Shown here: positions 42,080 through 51,690 of the stretch, piece by piece | Layout: the number at the start of each line of letters is the position of its first letter | Numbering within the stretch: position 1 is the first letter of the stretch | Origin: Platycnemis pennipes | Taxonomy: Eukaryota; Arthropoda; Insecta; Odonata; Platycnemididae | Assembly: GCA_933228895.1 (NCBI GenBank) | Contig: OW121858.1 | Location: forward strand, 29,907,859-29,971,858 | Length of the DNA stretch: 64,000 bases | Reading direction: 5' to 3' | Notes under the pieces: generated by a model | The model's database searches: none | What the model saw: only the letters and a program-made list of their open reading frames with translations | What the model was told of the DNA's origin: nothing | Made by a program: the position numbers and the translations under genes

Positions 42080-43330
42080 CGTATTGTTTCGCTAAAAAAA
42101 TACGTTCATTAAAACATGTCAATTAATTATTTACGTTTAAAAAACTATGTTCTCTCTCAAAAATATATTTTTTTTTGATTCCAGTTTTTTTTAGCAGAAA
42201 GAAAACTTTTTATTCCAAAGTATAAAGTCATTTCTTCAACTGAAAAGTCTGGTTTCGCAATTTTTTTATAAATTAACTTATTTTAATATGTACTAATGAT
42301 ATTATTCAAATTACCCAGTAAAAATATTTAGCGAGGAAATTGTTCATTCCAAAGTATAAATGGTCAGCGCCAATTTAAAAACTAATTTCGGAAAAAATGT
42401 TACCAATAAATTAATCTAATTTTTTAATCAAAAATGATATTATGGAAATAACCTAATCAAAAAAATTCCACAATGAATATATGATGAAATATATTTCACA
42501 ATAATTCAAAACTACAATTACGTTTAATTGTTTTTGAAATAGATGCTGTTAAGCAAATCATTTTGAAAAGTTATAAGTTATTCGAACAATGTTTTTAAAA
42601 ACATTATCAGTGCTCTAAAAATATAATATGGAACTCCATTATTTCAAAATCCGTCAAGTTCATATCAATTTTTTTAAATGAATCCGTGAAATATAATTTC
42701 AATAACTCGTTACTAATCAAATCATGTTTAAAAAAAGTTTCCCCCTGCCATACACCCTCGTAGCTCTCAGGGTATAGTGTAGAAAAAGTCAAAAAAGCTC
42801 CTAAAAATCATGACATGGAATTCGTATTCAATTCATTATTCATATTTTGAAAAAAAAAGTTGTTCGCTCGAAAATATTTCTATTACAATTGACTTTCCTA
42901 GCAAGAAAATCGTTTTTTTTTTATTTTAAATGGATAACGTCGATTTCAAAACTGATTTCGCCAAAACATTTGTTCATAAATTAACTTATCTTTTAAAAAA
43001 GTCAAATATGTAAGTCTCATAACCTAATTCGAAAAATTATCACTGCCACAGATTCATCTATTTTTCGAAACAACTATCTCATGTTTATTTTTCTAAAATC
43101 GGTGTTGTTGAACAATTTGTCTTCAAAAAATATATGCTATTCAAAAAAATATTTGAGCACATCATCTAAGCTCCAAAAATATCATACACAAATCATTTAT
43201 TTCACAAAATAAAATGTGGAATATTTTTAGAAATCGATTTTCTAATTAAAATTTCAACAGCTGTCTGTTTATCAAATTATCTGTTTCAAAAAGTTAAGAG
43301 AGCCCCTGGAAAATTATAAAATTGAAATCA
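42080..43330. repeat. Very AT-rich degenerate repeat region
   Basis: Related segments recur loosely: TTCCAAAGTATAAA at 42214 and 42348, CAATTTAAAAACTAATTTCG at 42371 against GATTTCAAAACTGATTTCG at 42951, and ATAAATTAACTTAT at 42269 and 42977. Similar sequence lies at 47140-47440 (TTCAACAGTTGTTTATCATT against TTCAACAGCTGTCTGTTTATC). Period and ends are unclear. A LINE 3' end of about 50 bp is embedded at 42735-42785. Confidence 0.6.
42735..42785 (+). mobile_element. CR1/jockey-like LINE 3' end, minimal
   Basis: TTTCCCCCTGCCATACACCC, then GTAGCTCTCAGGGTATAGTG and TAGA, is the 3' terminus in plus orientation. Confidence 0.65.
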
Positions 43331-43387
43331 TATCGTGTACAAGGTTCGCTAACTTGCCGTGAAAACCTTAACCGCGTTACGTTAGGA

Positions 43388-43458
43388 AGACTTGGTATCT
43401 CGAGTGTTAGAGCACCGGTTGTAAATCAGGAGATCCCGTATTCGAAACTAGGGCAGGG
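43388..43458 (+). other. tRNA-Thr-like relic
   Basis: TATCTCGAGTGTTAGAGCA resembles a D-arm and A box. CGGTTGTAAATCAGGAGATC resembles an anticodon arm with loop TTGTAAA (TGT, Thr). GTATTCGAAAC resembles a B box. Stems are imperfect (the anticodon and T stems have mismatches), so this is a tRNA pseudogene or a tRNA-derived SINE head. No SINE body was identified. Confidence 0.5.
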
Positions 43459-43586
43459 CCATATAATTCTTTTCTATGCGGGAAACTATGCCATTGGCAT
43501 AATCATGTGTATTTAGAACTAGATTATGGGGCGAACGGTTGAGCTCTGTTGCCTCTAGTGTAATATATCAACTAATATACTCCAAT

Positions 43587-44362
43587 GGGGTCGCTTACCA
43601 TATTTTTCACTTGCTGAATATGATAGAGTTTGTACAATAAAAAAACACGTATTTTTCCGATTTCTGAAACATCTCGAGTTATTAAGCGGCGAAAACTGAT
43701 GTTTTTTTAACCATTTAGGAAAAGTGGGCGTACATGCGACCTCATACGTCATCCACTTCGTCCAATAACAACTAAGCCCACAAAGCTACTTCGCCTTACT
43801 GCAATGGGGGACTCTGACCCCCATTGCAATAATGGGCTGACTCTGCCAATGGGGGCGGTTGTTAAGACAGGATCTGTGCGAGCAGACCTTCCGAGAACCC
43901 CCCTCCACTCCATTCCCTTCCCCTAAAAGCAGTAAAAGGAGGGGAGGTGGATGACGTTGTAGGTCTCAAAGCAGTTTGTTTTACTGGGCGTCACTTTTTG
44001 CTTATATTTCAATTTTTTTGATTTATTGAAGGGAATGGCTCTGGAATTAGAACATTAATTTCTTCACTAAAAATTCTTTTTTTTTATTAGGTTAACTTTA
44101 TATTTGAATAAGCACGACCCGTGTTTCATAACATAGTTACATCTTCAGGTGTAGATAAAGATGTAACTATGTTTTGAAACACGGGTCGTGCCTATTTAAA
44201 TATAAAGTGAACCTAACAAAGTTTCATTATTTTGTTTTCCATTATGGAAAGGTATCACATAGTGAAGCATGAAGTTATCAGCTAAAATAAAATTCATTCT
44301 TCGCTCCCATATAACGAATTCGTGTACGAAATTGCGATTTCAGGTTCCGAGTAAACGCCACC
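43587..44362 (+). mobile_element. Family E element, copy 2, split by a fold-back insertion
   Basis: Termini are GGGGTCGCTTACC and GAGTAAACGCCACC, with AAT/ATT flanks. It shares TATTAAGCGGCGAAAA, TTAGGAAAAGTGGGCG, GTGCGAGCAGACCTTCC and GGGCGTCACTTTTTGCTTA with copies 1 and 3. It carries a fold-back (44092-44220) in its right half and a CCCCCATTGCAATAATGGG mini-palindrome near 43817. Confidence 0.87.
44092..44220. mobile_element. Fold-back insertion of about 130 bp
   Basis: Two arms of about 58 bp are nearly perfect inverses: ATAAGCACGACCCGTGTTTC with ACATAGTTACATCTT on the left, AAGATGTAACTATGT with GAAACACGGGTCGTGCCTAT on the right. The loop is CAGGTGTAGATA. Copies 1 and 3 of family E lack it. 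Confidence 0.9.
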
Positions 44363-44520
44363 ATTCCCGCAACTGTTTTTTCACCAAACTTAGGAAAAAA
44401 CAAAATTTACGATCAAAATTAAAAATTATTCCTGGTTAAGCCTACCTGTGAAAGTTAACGGGAAGGTTAATTCCTCGCCAGTGACCTGCCAAAGGTGATA
44501 AGGACTCAAGTCGCGATACA
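44363..44520. other. Unassigned stretch
   Basis: AACGGGAAGGTTAATTCC near 44458 recurs as AACGGGAAGGTTAATTTT at 45660, a short dispersed match. Confidence 0.4.
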
Positions 44521-44521
44521 T

Positions 44522-44572
44522 ACTCAGGCAAAACTATAGGTGAACACTGTTCACCTATAGTTTTGCCTGAGT
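44522..44572. repeat. Perfect 25-bp inverted repeat with a 1-nt spacer
   Basis: ACTCAGGCAAAACTATAGGT and GAACA on the left, one C, then TGTTC and ACCTATAGTTTTGCCTGAGT. Every base pairs. It could extrude as a cruciform, or be the joined ends of a fold-back element. Confidence 0.95.
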
Positions 44573-45290
44573 CGACGAAAAAGACGAAAGTCAGAAACAA
44601 TTTTTACTAAAGGTTGTGTCTAACTACAGGCGTAAATTCCCAGACTCTAATAGAGCTACATTGTCAAAAGAATTTTGATATGTTACAGAGAATCAAGCAT
44701 GCCAGCTCACTTAGATATTGAAATTTTAAAATAGCGTTTTATTGTCAGGGTTGTTCGTCAGAGTATATGGGTATGGGTTAAGTGCTGACAAAAATGTTTC
44801 CTGCATTAAAAGAAGAATTAAGATACAATTAGTGAATCTTAATTAACGTTCATTGTTTTTAATTAGATTAGTAAATAAAAACTGTGTTAAGAAAATATCG
44901 CTTAACAATACATTTCGTCGAAAGAATAGGACTGACGCCGAATGAAACGACGGACTTGGGAGCTTCGAGCATTGGCGCGCGGCGGCGCCACTTGGGTGGC
45001 ACGTGCTCACTCTTGGGGCCGTATCTCGGGAACCACTGGTCACAATTGGAAAATATTGCGGGTGCAGCATGTCAAATGTCTAATGAGTCGTTGATTACAA
45101 GAGATAATCAGTTGAAAAATACCAGCGCCTTCTTATCGCCATTCGTGTCCGAAAAATAGCCAATGATGCCAAAATTTCACAACTTTGAGTGCGATGCGGC
45201 ACGACTTCCCGTTATCCAATTGCAATAATATTTTACAGGATATGCTTTTACACCAATTAGCATGAATTGAGGGGGTGTCCCGAAAGAAAT
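44573..45290. other. Unassigned stretch
   Basis: No gene recognised. 44930-45070 is locally GC-rich (GGCGCGCGGCGGCGCC at 44972), with short frames on both strands that match nothing I know. Confidence 0.4.
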
Positions 45291-45299
45291 TCGAAAAAT

Positions 45300-45620
45300 C
45301 GAAAAATAAGGAACACCCTAGTGAACACTCATTGAACAGAGCGAAAAAGCGACGGACTAAGAAAAGAAAAACAAAGAAGTTGCTGAAAAATCTAAAGACT
45401 TAATCGGCCACATCTTAAGACGACGATGTTAAGATTAAGACAATCATCTTAGAGGGAATAGCGGCAAAGGAAGGTCTCGTATTAATAAGATATCTGTGGA
45501 ACAGGTTGTGAAGGAGTGAAAGAGAGGAACTACGTCAATATGAAGAGATTATAGCTGATAGAAGAATCGAGTGGAGGCTGCGTTGCTACGCAAACTTACG
45601 GTTTTTAACGCATCATGATG
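45300..45620 (+). mobile_element. RTE/jockey-type LINE 3' fragment A (heavily decayed)
   Basis: The nucleotide similarity to 46600-46820 is clear: TTAATCGGCCACATCTTAAG, ATCTTAGAGGGAA, GAACAGGTTGTGAAGGA, AGAATCGAGTGGA and GGCTGCGTTGC. It ends at CATCATGATGG, a remnant of the TGATGA-type tail. Only the last part of the C-terminal domain is present and its frame is broken. Confidence 0.78.
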
Positions 45621-45864
45621 GTGAGGAAACTAGACCCGGTTGGCCTAACTATGGTATTTAACGGGAAGGTTAATTTTACGCCGGTGACCAAGCAGAGTAC
45701 TGGACCAATCAACGCGTTGCACGAAAATGATTACAGCCAATCAGAACGTGCATCAGGAGAATGTTTTTTAATGACAGTGGGATATGGGACGATGATAGCA
45801 GCCGGGAAGTCAAGGCTGGAATCATTCTAAACGTTGTATATAATCAGTATATTATTTAATTAAA

Positions 45865-46160
45865 AAAACAAGTAGCTGTGATTAAATCTGGACCCAGCTG
45901 TGATGAGGCAAGGATAAGGATAGGAATGAGACAAGGCTGTGCACTGTCTCCCGTAATATTTAACGTTTACATCGAGTGAGCCATGAATGAAATCAGAGAG
46001 AAGTCTTCTGGAGTGAATAAATCCACGGAGAAACAATCAGTATGCTACGACTCGCTGATGACATAGCACTCATAGCAGAGACAGAGAGGGATCTGAAGAA
46101 GATGCTAATAACCATGGAAAGGACAATGGCCAGATATCAGCTGAAGATGGACGATAAGAA
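45865..46160 (+). pseudogene. LINE reverse transcriptase, palm part
   Basis: Reads QVAVIKSGPSCDEARIRI, then GMRQGCALSPVIFNVYIE, a stop at about 45977, and a continuing AMNEIREKSSGVN. MLRLADDIALIAE has its catalytic ADD at 46054-46062. ERDLKKMLITMERTMARY and QLKMD follow. At least one stop and one frame change are present. The LADD variant stands in for the usual FADD; the two catalytic Asp residues are kept. The first palm Asp would lie upstream of the truncation. Confidence 0.9.
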
Positions 46161-46175
46161 GAAGACTATAAGATA

Positions 46176-46751
46176 TTGGTGTGCAGCAAGAAAGAAGAGG
46201 CCAAAACAAATGTCAAACTAGGAATACAAAAACTTGAAGACGTGAAAGAGTTCTGTTACTTGGGAAGCAGAGTAACCAACGATGGACGAAGCAAGAAAAA
46301 AATAGTGAGTAGAATAGCCCAGGCGAAGAGGGCATTCTTTCAAAAGAAGAATCTACTTACAGCTGGAAATACAAGCGTAGAAGTAAGGAAGCAGTTTATC
46401 AGGACGTATATCAGGAGTGTGTTTCTTTATGACATTGAGGCATGTAAGACGATGACAGCAGCGGAGAAGATAAGGGTGGAAGCATTTGTAATATTGAGCC
46501 ACAACAGAATAATGCTGAAGATTAAATGGATCGACCGAGTAAGTAACGAGGAAGTCCTAAGAAGAGTGGGAGAAAAGAGAAGTCTGCTGACAACTCTAAA
46601 AAGAAGAATCGGCCTCATCTTGAGACACGATGGCCTGATGAAGACTATTGTCAAGGGAAAAGTGAACGGGAAGAATGGAAAAGGCTGGCCTCGTATGAGA
46701 TACATGGAACAGGTCGTAAAGGATGAGAAAGAGAGGAATTGCGTTATATGA
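46176..46751 (+). pseudogene. LINE thumb and C-terminal domain, one open frame of 191 codons
   Basis: This is the longest protein-like open frame on the plus strand. Near residue 20 it reads KLEDVKEFCYLGSRVTNDGR, then SRIAQAKRAFFQKKNLLTAG, TSVEVRKQFIRTYIRSVFLY and DIEACKTMTAAEKIRVEAF. A gap follows, then LKIKWIDRVSNEEVLRR, GEKRSLLTTLKRR, LILRHDGLMKTIVKGK and WPRMRYMEQVVKDEKERN. The order matches the domain after the RT palm in insect endonuclease-reverse transcriptases. The methionine is internal: the frame lies downstream of a broken RT, so this is a fragment and not an independent gene. Confidence 0.9.
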
Positions 46752-46825
46752 AGAGGTTGTATCCGATAGGAGAATCGAGTGGAAAGCTGCGTCAAACATA
46801 TCCTAGGATTGTTGACCAATGATGA

Positions 46826-47130
46826 ATGATGAATTAAATGGATTGAGCGTGTAAGTAACGAGGAAGTCCTTAAAGAGTAGTGGGAGGAAAGAAAGAATTC
46901 TTCTGAATTCCCTAAGAAGAAGACGGGACAACTTAATCGGCCATATCTTAAGACACGACTGCCTGATGAAGACAATCGTCTTAGAGGGAAAAGTGAACGC
47001 GAAGAATGTAAAAGGAAATGTTCTTACGTAACATGATATGTAGAACAAGGAACGAAGGATGTGAAAGAGAAGGAATACTTGAATACTAAGACGTTACAGC
47101 TGATGGAACAATTCAGTTTAGAGCTGCGTC
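46826..47130 (+). mobile_element. RTE/jockey-type LINE 3' fragment C
   Basis: Directly after the tail of fragment B the sequence restarts inside the C-terminal domain: GGATTGAGCGTGTAAGTAAC, GAGGAAGTCCTTAAAGAGTA, TTAATCGGCCATATCTTAAG, GAAGACAATCGTCTTAGAGG and GAGCTGCGTCAATGCGTGAT. It is therefore a second 5'-truncated copy placed head-to-tail behind B. Confidence 0.85.
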
Positions 47131-47440
47131 AATGCGTGATGTATTTTTTTACTTGGTTTAGAATTATATATTCTGAATATGATATATTTAAATTTTAAAT
47201 GTTAATAACGCTGAAAATATTTTCCAAAATTCTATTATTTAAGTTATTTAAGTAATTGGAAACATTATCATTGATCCAACGAAAAAAGATGGTACGAAAA
47301 TTATTCATTTAAAAAAGTAATTCATTCATGCAAAATCGACGAAAAATATTTTTGTCCAAAAATGTATTTTCAACAGTTGTTTATCATTCAAATTACCCAT
47401 TTCAAAAGAGAATTATCAATGCTTCAGGGAGCACGTATCT
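47131..47440. repeat. AT-rich repeat related to 42080-43330
   Basis: GAACATTATCATTG-like and AAAAATGTATTTTCAACAG segments followed by TTTATCATTCAAATTACCCA resemble 43254-43290 and 42307-42320. Loose similarity only. Confidence 0.5.
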
Positions 47441-47815
47441 TCAATTCCATATTACCGCGGCTGGAATTATGTACGGGGGTTACAGGACCCCGGATATGCT
47501 TGGAGGGTTGGACGGTATGCAAATTGCTCTCGGAGTTGATGGAGGTTTGTTTTTTTACTTGTATCATTCCATTTTTCCCCCTTATTCAAATGGAATCGAT
47601 CATTTTGGTTACTTAGCCAAGCTGGATGAGGTGTATTGCTTTGGGGAAATGAGTTTTTTTTAATTTTTCGGAACATCTCATTTTTTTGTAATTAAAAGAT
47701 CCGAAAAATGATCCGAAAAACTTTTTTTTTAAATTTCATTTTTCAAGACAATATTCCGGCTGAAATATTTACCGTCCTGACGTTAAGGCATAATTAGGGT
47801 GTGCCCTTTATTCTG
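47441..47815. other. Unassigned stretch with a short open frame
   Basis: Frames around 47328-47676 on both strands overlap and have no familiar motif (plus strand: GGYRTPDMLGGLDGMQIALG). Not called as a gene. Confidence 0.35.
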
Positions 47816-48455
47816 TTTTTGTTCAACTAGATTTGTGTGTTAGATCCTTACGAAATAGGCCTAAATAATGAACTTGAAAGTGTGCAGCGAAGATCGGCAT
47901 GATTTGCTAAGGGACGTTATGATGATTATACTTGGGCATAACCAGTCTTATTAGATGGAACAGAATGGTAATCATTGTCATACTTGTAGGTTGAAATTTA
48001 AACTTAATCTCTTAACTTAATTCCAAGAGAGCGTTTTCACTAAAGACGTTGTAACAAAACATTTTGCGAACTCCAACCTACTGTGATAGACTGGACCATA
48101 ATATCAGAAAATCAGATAAATTTATTGCCCAACTGACGTATTCAAAATGCCCTGATTTCCTCGTACAATTATGGATATGAATAGCGGTAATATCCAATGC
48201 GAGTGAATCAATTGATAGCATAGGTATTTTCTCTTTCTTGCGCATGTTGGTATAAGGACTTGAAGGTAACCCAGCTAACAGCGTGTTTTTGCGTGCTTAC
48301 TTAGCTATTTTTATCTTTTTAAATAGTAAAGTTTAGAACAGTATATAAATACTAATCCTTTTTAAATGCATGATATGTAGTGCATGTTTGGTGATAATTC
48401 ACCCCCTGTCACACACCTTTTTTGGTAGCTTGCAGGGTATTATATAGATGAACTC
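47816..48455 (+). mobile_element. CR1/jockey-like LINE, 3' 640 bp
   Basis: Begins in coding sequence (DPYEIGLNNELESVQRRS), decays through several stops, and ends with the standard 3' terminus: CACCCCCTGTCACACACC, GTAGCTTGCAGGGTATTA and a TATAGATG tail. The reading frame includes the region around GTRTILID-like and DWTIISENQI sequences seen in other copies. It is a 5'-truncated insertion. Confidence 0.87.
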
Positions 48456-48835
48456 CTGTAATATCCTCATCGAAGACCCCGTAGAAAGTATCTATATATA
48501 CGACGTGAGTTTTTAATACCAAAAAATTTCCCAAGTTCACTAACTGAAACGTATTTCATCATGTAGCGTGGTTGTTGGGAAATTCGCAAATTGGAAAATG
48601 AAGGCTGAAGTAAGAGGTCATTAATAGTATCAATCAGCTAATGCCTGCAATTAAAGGATATGAACAGCTGTCAATATATTATTTGTAAATAAAACAAAGA
48701 AAATTTCTTTGGGAAAATTTTTTTAATAAGTGCTCCATCAAAAAAATATGCATATTCTGGCTGAAATTTTTCTCACCTGGTGTGAAGGAACAACATTTTT
48801 GTGTGTGCCCTTTATTTTTCTTATTGATCATCAAA
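48456..48835. other. Unassigned stretch
   Basis: Nothing recognised. TTCTGGCTGAAATTTTTC near 48761 echoes TTCCGGCTGAAATATTTAC near 47755, and both precede GTGTGCCCTTTATT-type sequence. This suggests that both LINE copies share more upstream sequence than I can translate. Confidence 0.4.
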
Positions 48836-48864
48836 CGTTCACTGATTAGCAAACGTTCAATTCG

Positions 48865-49240
48865 TTAAATATCTTGGAATAAGACTGACACGTGATCTTA
48901 TTGTTGGGGTAAACACGTACGTGAAATAATGGCTCAATCTAATCGTAGACTGGGATTCATCAAAAGAGTACTGGGTAAATGTGTGGATCAAGTAGTTCAA
49001 GAAATAAGTTAATTAATTCCCTTGTTAGACCTCATTACTCATTACCACCTACTTAAGTCCTTTGTTAGGCCTCATTTGGAATACCCTGTATTATGGGATC
49101 CCTACGAAATTGGTCTAAATATCGAGCTTAATCATGTGCAGCGAAGATTTGTAAAGGGAAGGTATGATGACGATATTAGCCTATTAGATGAATTGAAATA
49201 GGGATTGTTAAATCATAGGTTGGAATTAAGATTCAATCTT
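48865..49240 (+). pseudogene. CR1/jockey-like reverse transcriptase C-terminus
   Basis: The plus strand reads KYLGIRLTRDL, then a block NRRLGFIKRVLGKC, a stop-bearing duplication, SFVRPHLEYPVLWDPYEIGL, HVQRRFVKGRYDD and LLDELK. This is the ordered C-terminal signature of CR1/jockey reverse transcriptases. KYLG follows the palm, RRLGF and RPHLEY lie in the thumb, and VQRR comes just before the C-terminus. In-frame stops (after about 49010, and after LLDELK) make it non-functional. The catalytic palm itself is absent here. Confidence 0.88.
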
Positions 49241-49436
49241 TAAAAAAAAAAATTTCAAGACAATAACTTTCAAGCTTGACAAGCCAAGTTAATATTTACT
49301 TGAAGCTATTTTGCTACTGATGGTTTACCATGGTAGACTGGACCATAATCACAAGATTATGCAAATTGATTGCCTAACTGACAGATTCAAAATGTCCTCA
49401 TACAATTAGGGATATGAATAGCGGTATGTATATGTA

Positions 49437-49512
49437 CAGTTACTTCCAAAAAAAAGGTAACACTTCCAGCCAATTTCGGCTCTGAAATGTTAACTTTTTT
49501 TGGAAGTGACTG
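49437..49512. mobile_element. Tiny Tc1/mariner-type element (76 bp)
   Basis: CAGTTACTTCCAAAAAAAAG at the left and TTTTTTTGGAAGTGACTG at the right form inverted repeats flanked by TA on both sides (49435-49436 and 49513-49514). It lies inside a LINE copy whose uninterrupted sequence is readable at 16380 (GGTAAATATATCCAATACG). TA targets and CAGT ends are typical of Tc1/mariner. Confidence 0.85.
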
Positions 49513-49785
49513 TACTATAGCATTAATACGTATCATAGGTAAATTTCGGATCAAGACGTGTATCATAGGGCAGCATATGGTGTTATAAGGACTTTATTCC
49601 AACCCAAACTGACAGCATGTTTTAGCAAGCTTCCTTTGCTATTTTTATCATTTTTAAAATTGTGAAGTTTATACTAGGATATTATTAGTGATCCTTTTTA
49701 ATGCATAACATGTAGTGTGAATTCACCCCCTGCCACACACCTTTATCGTGGCTTACAGGGTGATAAGTAGGTGTAGATGTTGAAC

Positions 49786-49894
49786 AGTATATTTGTACTT
49801 TTAAACATTGACATCTCCTTGTGATCACTACATAGACCATGGGAAAATTATTTTCTGGTGCATTCGGAATGTTCGCTAGCCTTCTCAACGTCTT
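49786..49894. other. Unassigned stretch
   Basis: Nothing recognised. Confidence 0.3.
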
Positions 49895-50132
49895 TTTTGG
49901 CGTTATCTCCTTATAAGTATGAACTTGACTACCTTTCGATATAAAATGCACGCTAGTGAATTATTTTATACCTTGCCACAGATTTTTGCTCTGGTTTGCA
50001 ATTTATTAGTAGCACTGAAAACAACGGTTCTAAACAATAATCTTATGTTATCTAAAATCTTATCAACTATTTTAAGTTATGTTTTGTCAAAATATTATAA
50101 TTCTCTATATTTATCTTATACTATATTTAAAC

Positions 50133-50491
50133 TAGGGATGGGTCGGTTCCACTTTTTTTCGGTTCCGGTTCGGTTCTTAACTCCGGTTCTCGGTTCCGAT
50201 TCTCGGTTCCGGTTCTTAATTTACCACTTACTTTGCATTGCTCAATGGTAAGATACGGTAATCAATAATCATTTTCAGAGACTGAATTAGAATAATTCGC
50301 GACTTTGAAGCATCTAAGTACACTACTTCACCAGGTTTTGATGTGAAGCCTCCACTTTCGGAGTGTGAGTAGGTTTCAAACTGGTTTTCGCGCCAATTAT
50401 TTCGGTACCGATTATTTTCGGCCTCGGTTCCGGTTCTAAGCTCAAGAACCGGTGGAACCGAGAACCGAAGAACGGAACCGACCCATCCCTA
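50133..50491. mobile_element. hAT-type MITE, 359 bp, with 8-bp target duplication
   Basis: TAGGGATGGGTCGGTTCC at the left and GGAACCGACCCATCCCTA at the right are perfect inverted repeats. The flanking 8-mers are ATTTAAAC (50125-50132) and ATTTATAC (50492-50499), identical in seven positions. Repeated CGGTTCCGGTTC motifs lie subterminally. TAGGG-type ends with 8-bp duplications fit the hAT superfamily. No transposase is present. Confidence 0.93.
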
Positions 50492-51474
50492 ATTTATACT
50501 TATCTGATATTTATACTTATATATACTATCCAGAACAATTTCATCCTGGACCCGGCTGATAAACATCAGCTAATCAGGACCATGATGTATAAAATCAATC
50601 ATAATGAACAGAAAACGATTATACATATTTTTTATAATAGTTTTGACGTATAATCGTAAATGACAATATTAAAAATTTATAAAAAAATTTAATGTTGTCA
50701 TTTTACGTAAAATCTATGTTGTTGTAACAAAGGTTATGTTTTCCTCTGCAGATGAATAACGTCAAGCTTTCACGGCACCAGGTCTAATTTTCCTGAAGTT
50801 TAGCCATAGTTTCCGCAAAAAAACGTTTCTACAGCTTTCTCAGCATCTTTCTCGCTATCTTTCCGCATTTGCGTGAACTTGACTACGTTTTGATTTGAAA
50901 CGCATGTTGTTGAATTGTTTTACGCCCTGTCACCGACACTTTGCGGTGGTGTGCAAGGTGTTAGTTTCGCATGCGCAGTTAAAAACCGCTGTTTATGAAA
51001 ATAGCGATAGGTGTTTTTTTTAATATACCCGGTCTCAAATTTCAAGAACTTTAAACACAGTTTCGGGAGGGAAAACGTTTCGATAGCTACCTCTGCGTCT
51101 TTTTAACCTCATTGTTAAGTCATACCTCATTGTAAGAGTGACTTTGACTACCTTTCTATTGAAAATGGATGCTGGTGAATTATTTCACGCCCTGAAAGAC
51201 ATTTTTTGGTGGTGTGCATGGTATTTTTTGCACATGCGTAGTGAAAATCATTTTTCATAAAAAAATTTGAGTTTTTATGTTAAAAAAGTTAATTTTTTTG
51301 GAATTTTATCCACAGTTTCAGGTAAAAAAAACGTTTCGCTGGCTATCTCTGCATCTTTTTCAGCCATACCTCCTTGTATGAGTGAATTTGATTACTTTTC
51401 GATTTGAAATGGATGCGTGGTGAATTATTTTTAATTGAAACAGACATTTTTAGACATGTTTATGTAATATTGTG

Positions 51475-51575
51475 TGTAATATTATGATTCCTAGGTGTAC
51501 AAATTGTTCCAAATTACGAATTTCGGATATTATAATACCACCATATGAATGATATAAGACTATTGATTGTATTTT
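51475..51575. repeat. Single unit of the 170-bp repeat inside the 255-bp array
   Basis: ATTATGATTCCTAGGTGTAC, AAATTGTTCCAAATTACG and AATTTCGGATATTATAATAC match the 170-bp units at 52450-53090 (AATATGATTCCTAAACGTAC and so on). Confidence 0.85.
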
Positions 51576-51690
51576 TGCCCTGAAACAGACATTTTATGTT
51601 GGTTTGCAAAGTTTTAGTGGCGCATGCGCAGCAAATACCGCGATCTAAAATTTTTTCACGCACCCGGTGTGCCGCTGTCGTCCTAATTGC

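Larger units (their letters stand above)
45865..46824 (+). mobile_element. RTE/jockey-type LINE fragment B (RT core to 3' tail)
   Basis: A 5'-truncated copy starting inside the reverse transcriptase (QVAVIKSGPSCDEA) and ending with CCAATGATGAATGATGAAT, the family tail. It is the plus-strand relative of the minus-strand copy at 1822-4640. Truncation at the 5' end and a simple 3' tail are the hallmarks of target-primed reverse transcription. Confidence 0.9.
48836..49785 (+). mobile_element. CR1/jockey-like LINE, 3' 0.95 kb (longest coding copy)
   Basis: Coding sequence at about 48865-49240 is followed by a 3' region ending in CACCCCCTGCCACACACC, GTGGCTTACAGGGTGATAAG and a TAGGTGTAGATG tail. 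An internal duplication of CTCATTACTCATTACCACCT / CCTACTTAAGTCC around TTGTTAG(A/G)CCTCATT disturbs the frame near 49030-49075. A 76-bp Tc1-type element is inserted at 49437-49512. Confidence 0.88.
49895..51690. repeat. Degenerate tandem repeat of about 255 bp (interrupted)
   Basis: Units share ACTTGACTACCTTTCGAT, GAATTATTTTACGCCCTG, ACAGACATTTT.GGTGGTGTGC, a GCGCATGCGCAG motif and AAAACGTTTCG..AGCTATCTCTGC. GACTAC landmarks lie near 49925, 50880, 51138 and 51390, so adjacent intact units are about 255 bp apart. The first unit is separated from the rest by a hAT MITE and about 270 bp of other sequence. A single 170-bp-family unit is embedded at 51475-51575. Confidence 0.8.

Noticed and set aside
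46427..47048. Minus-strand frames opposite the LINE at 46 kb
   Set aside because: Antisense shadows of the thumb/C-terminal domain coding sequence.
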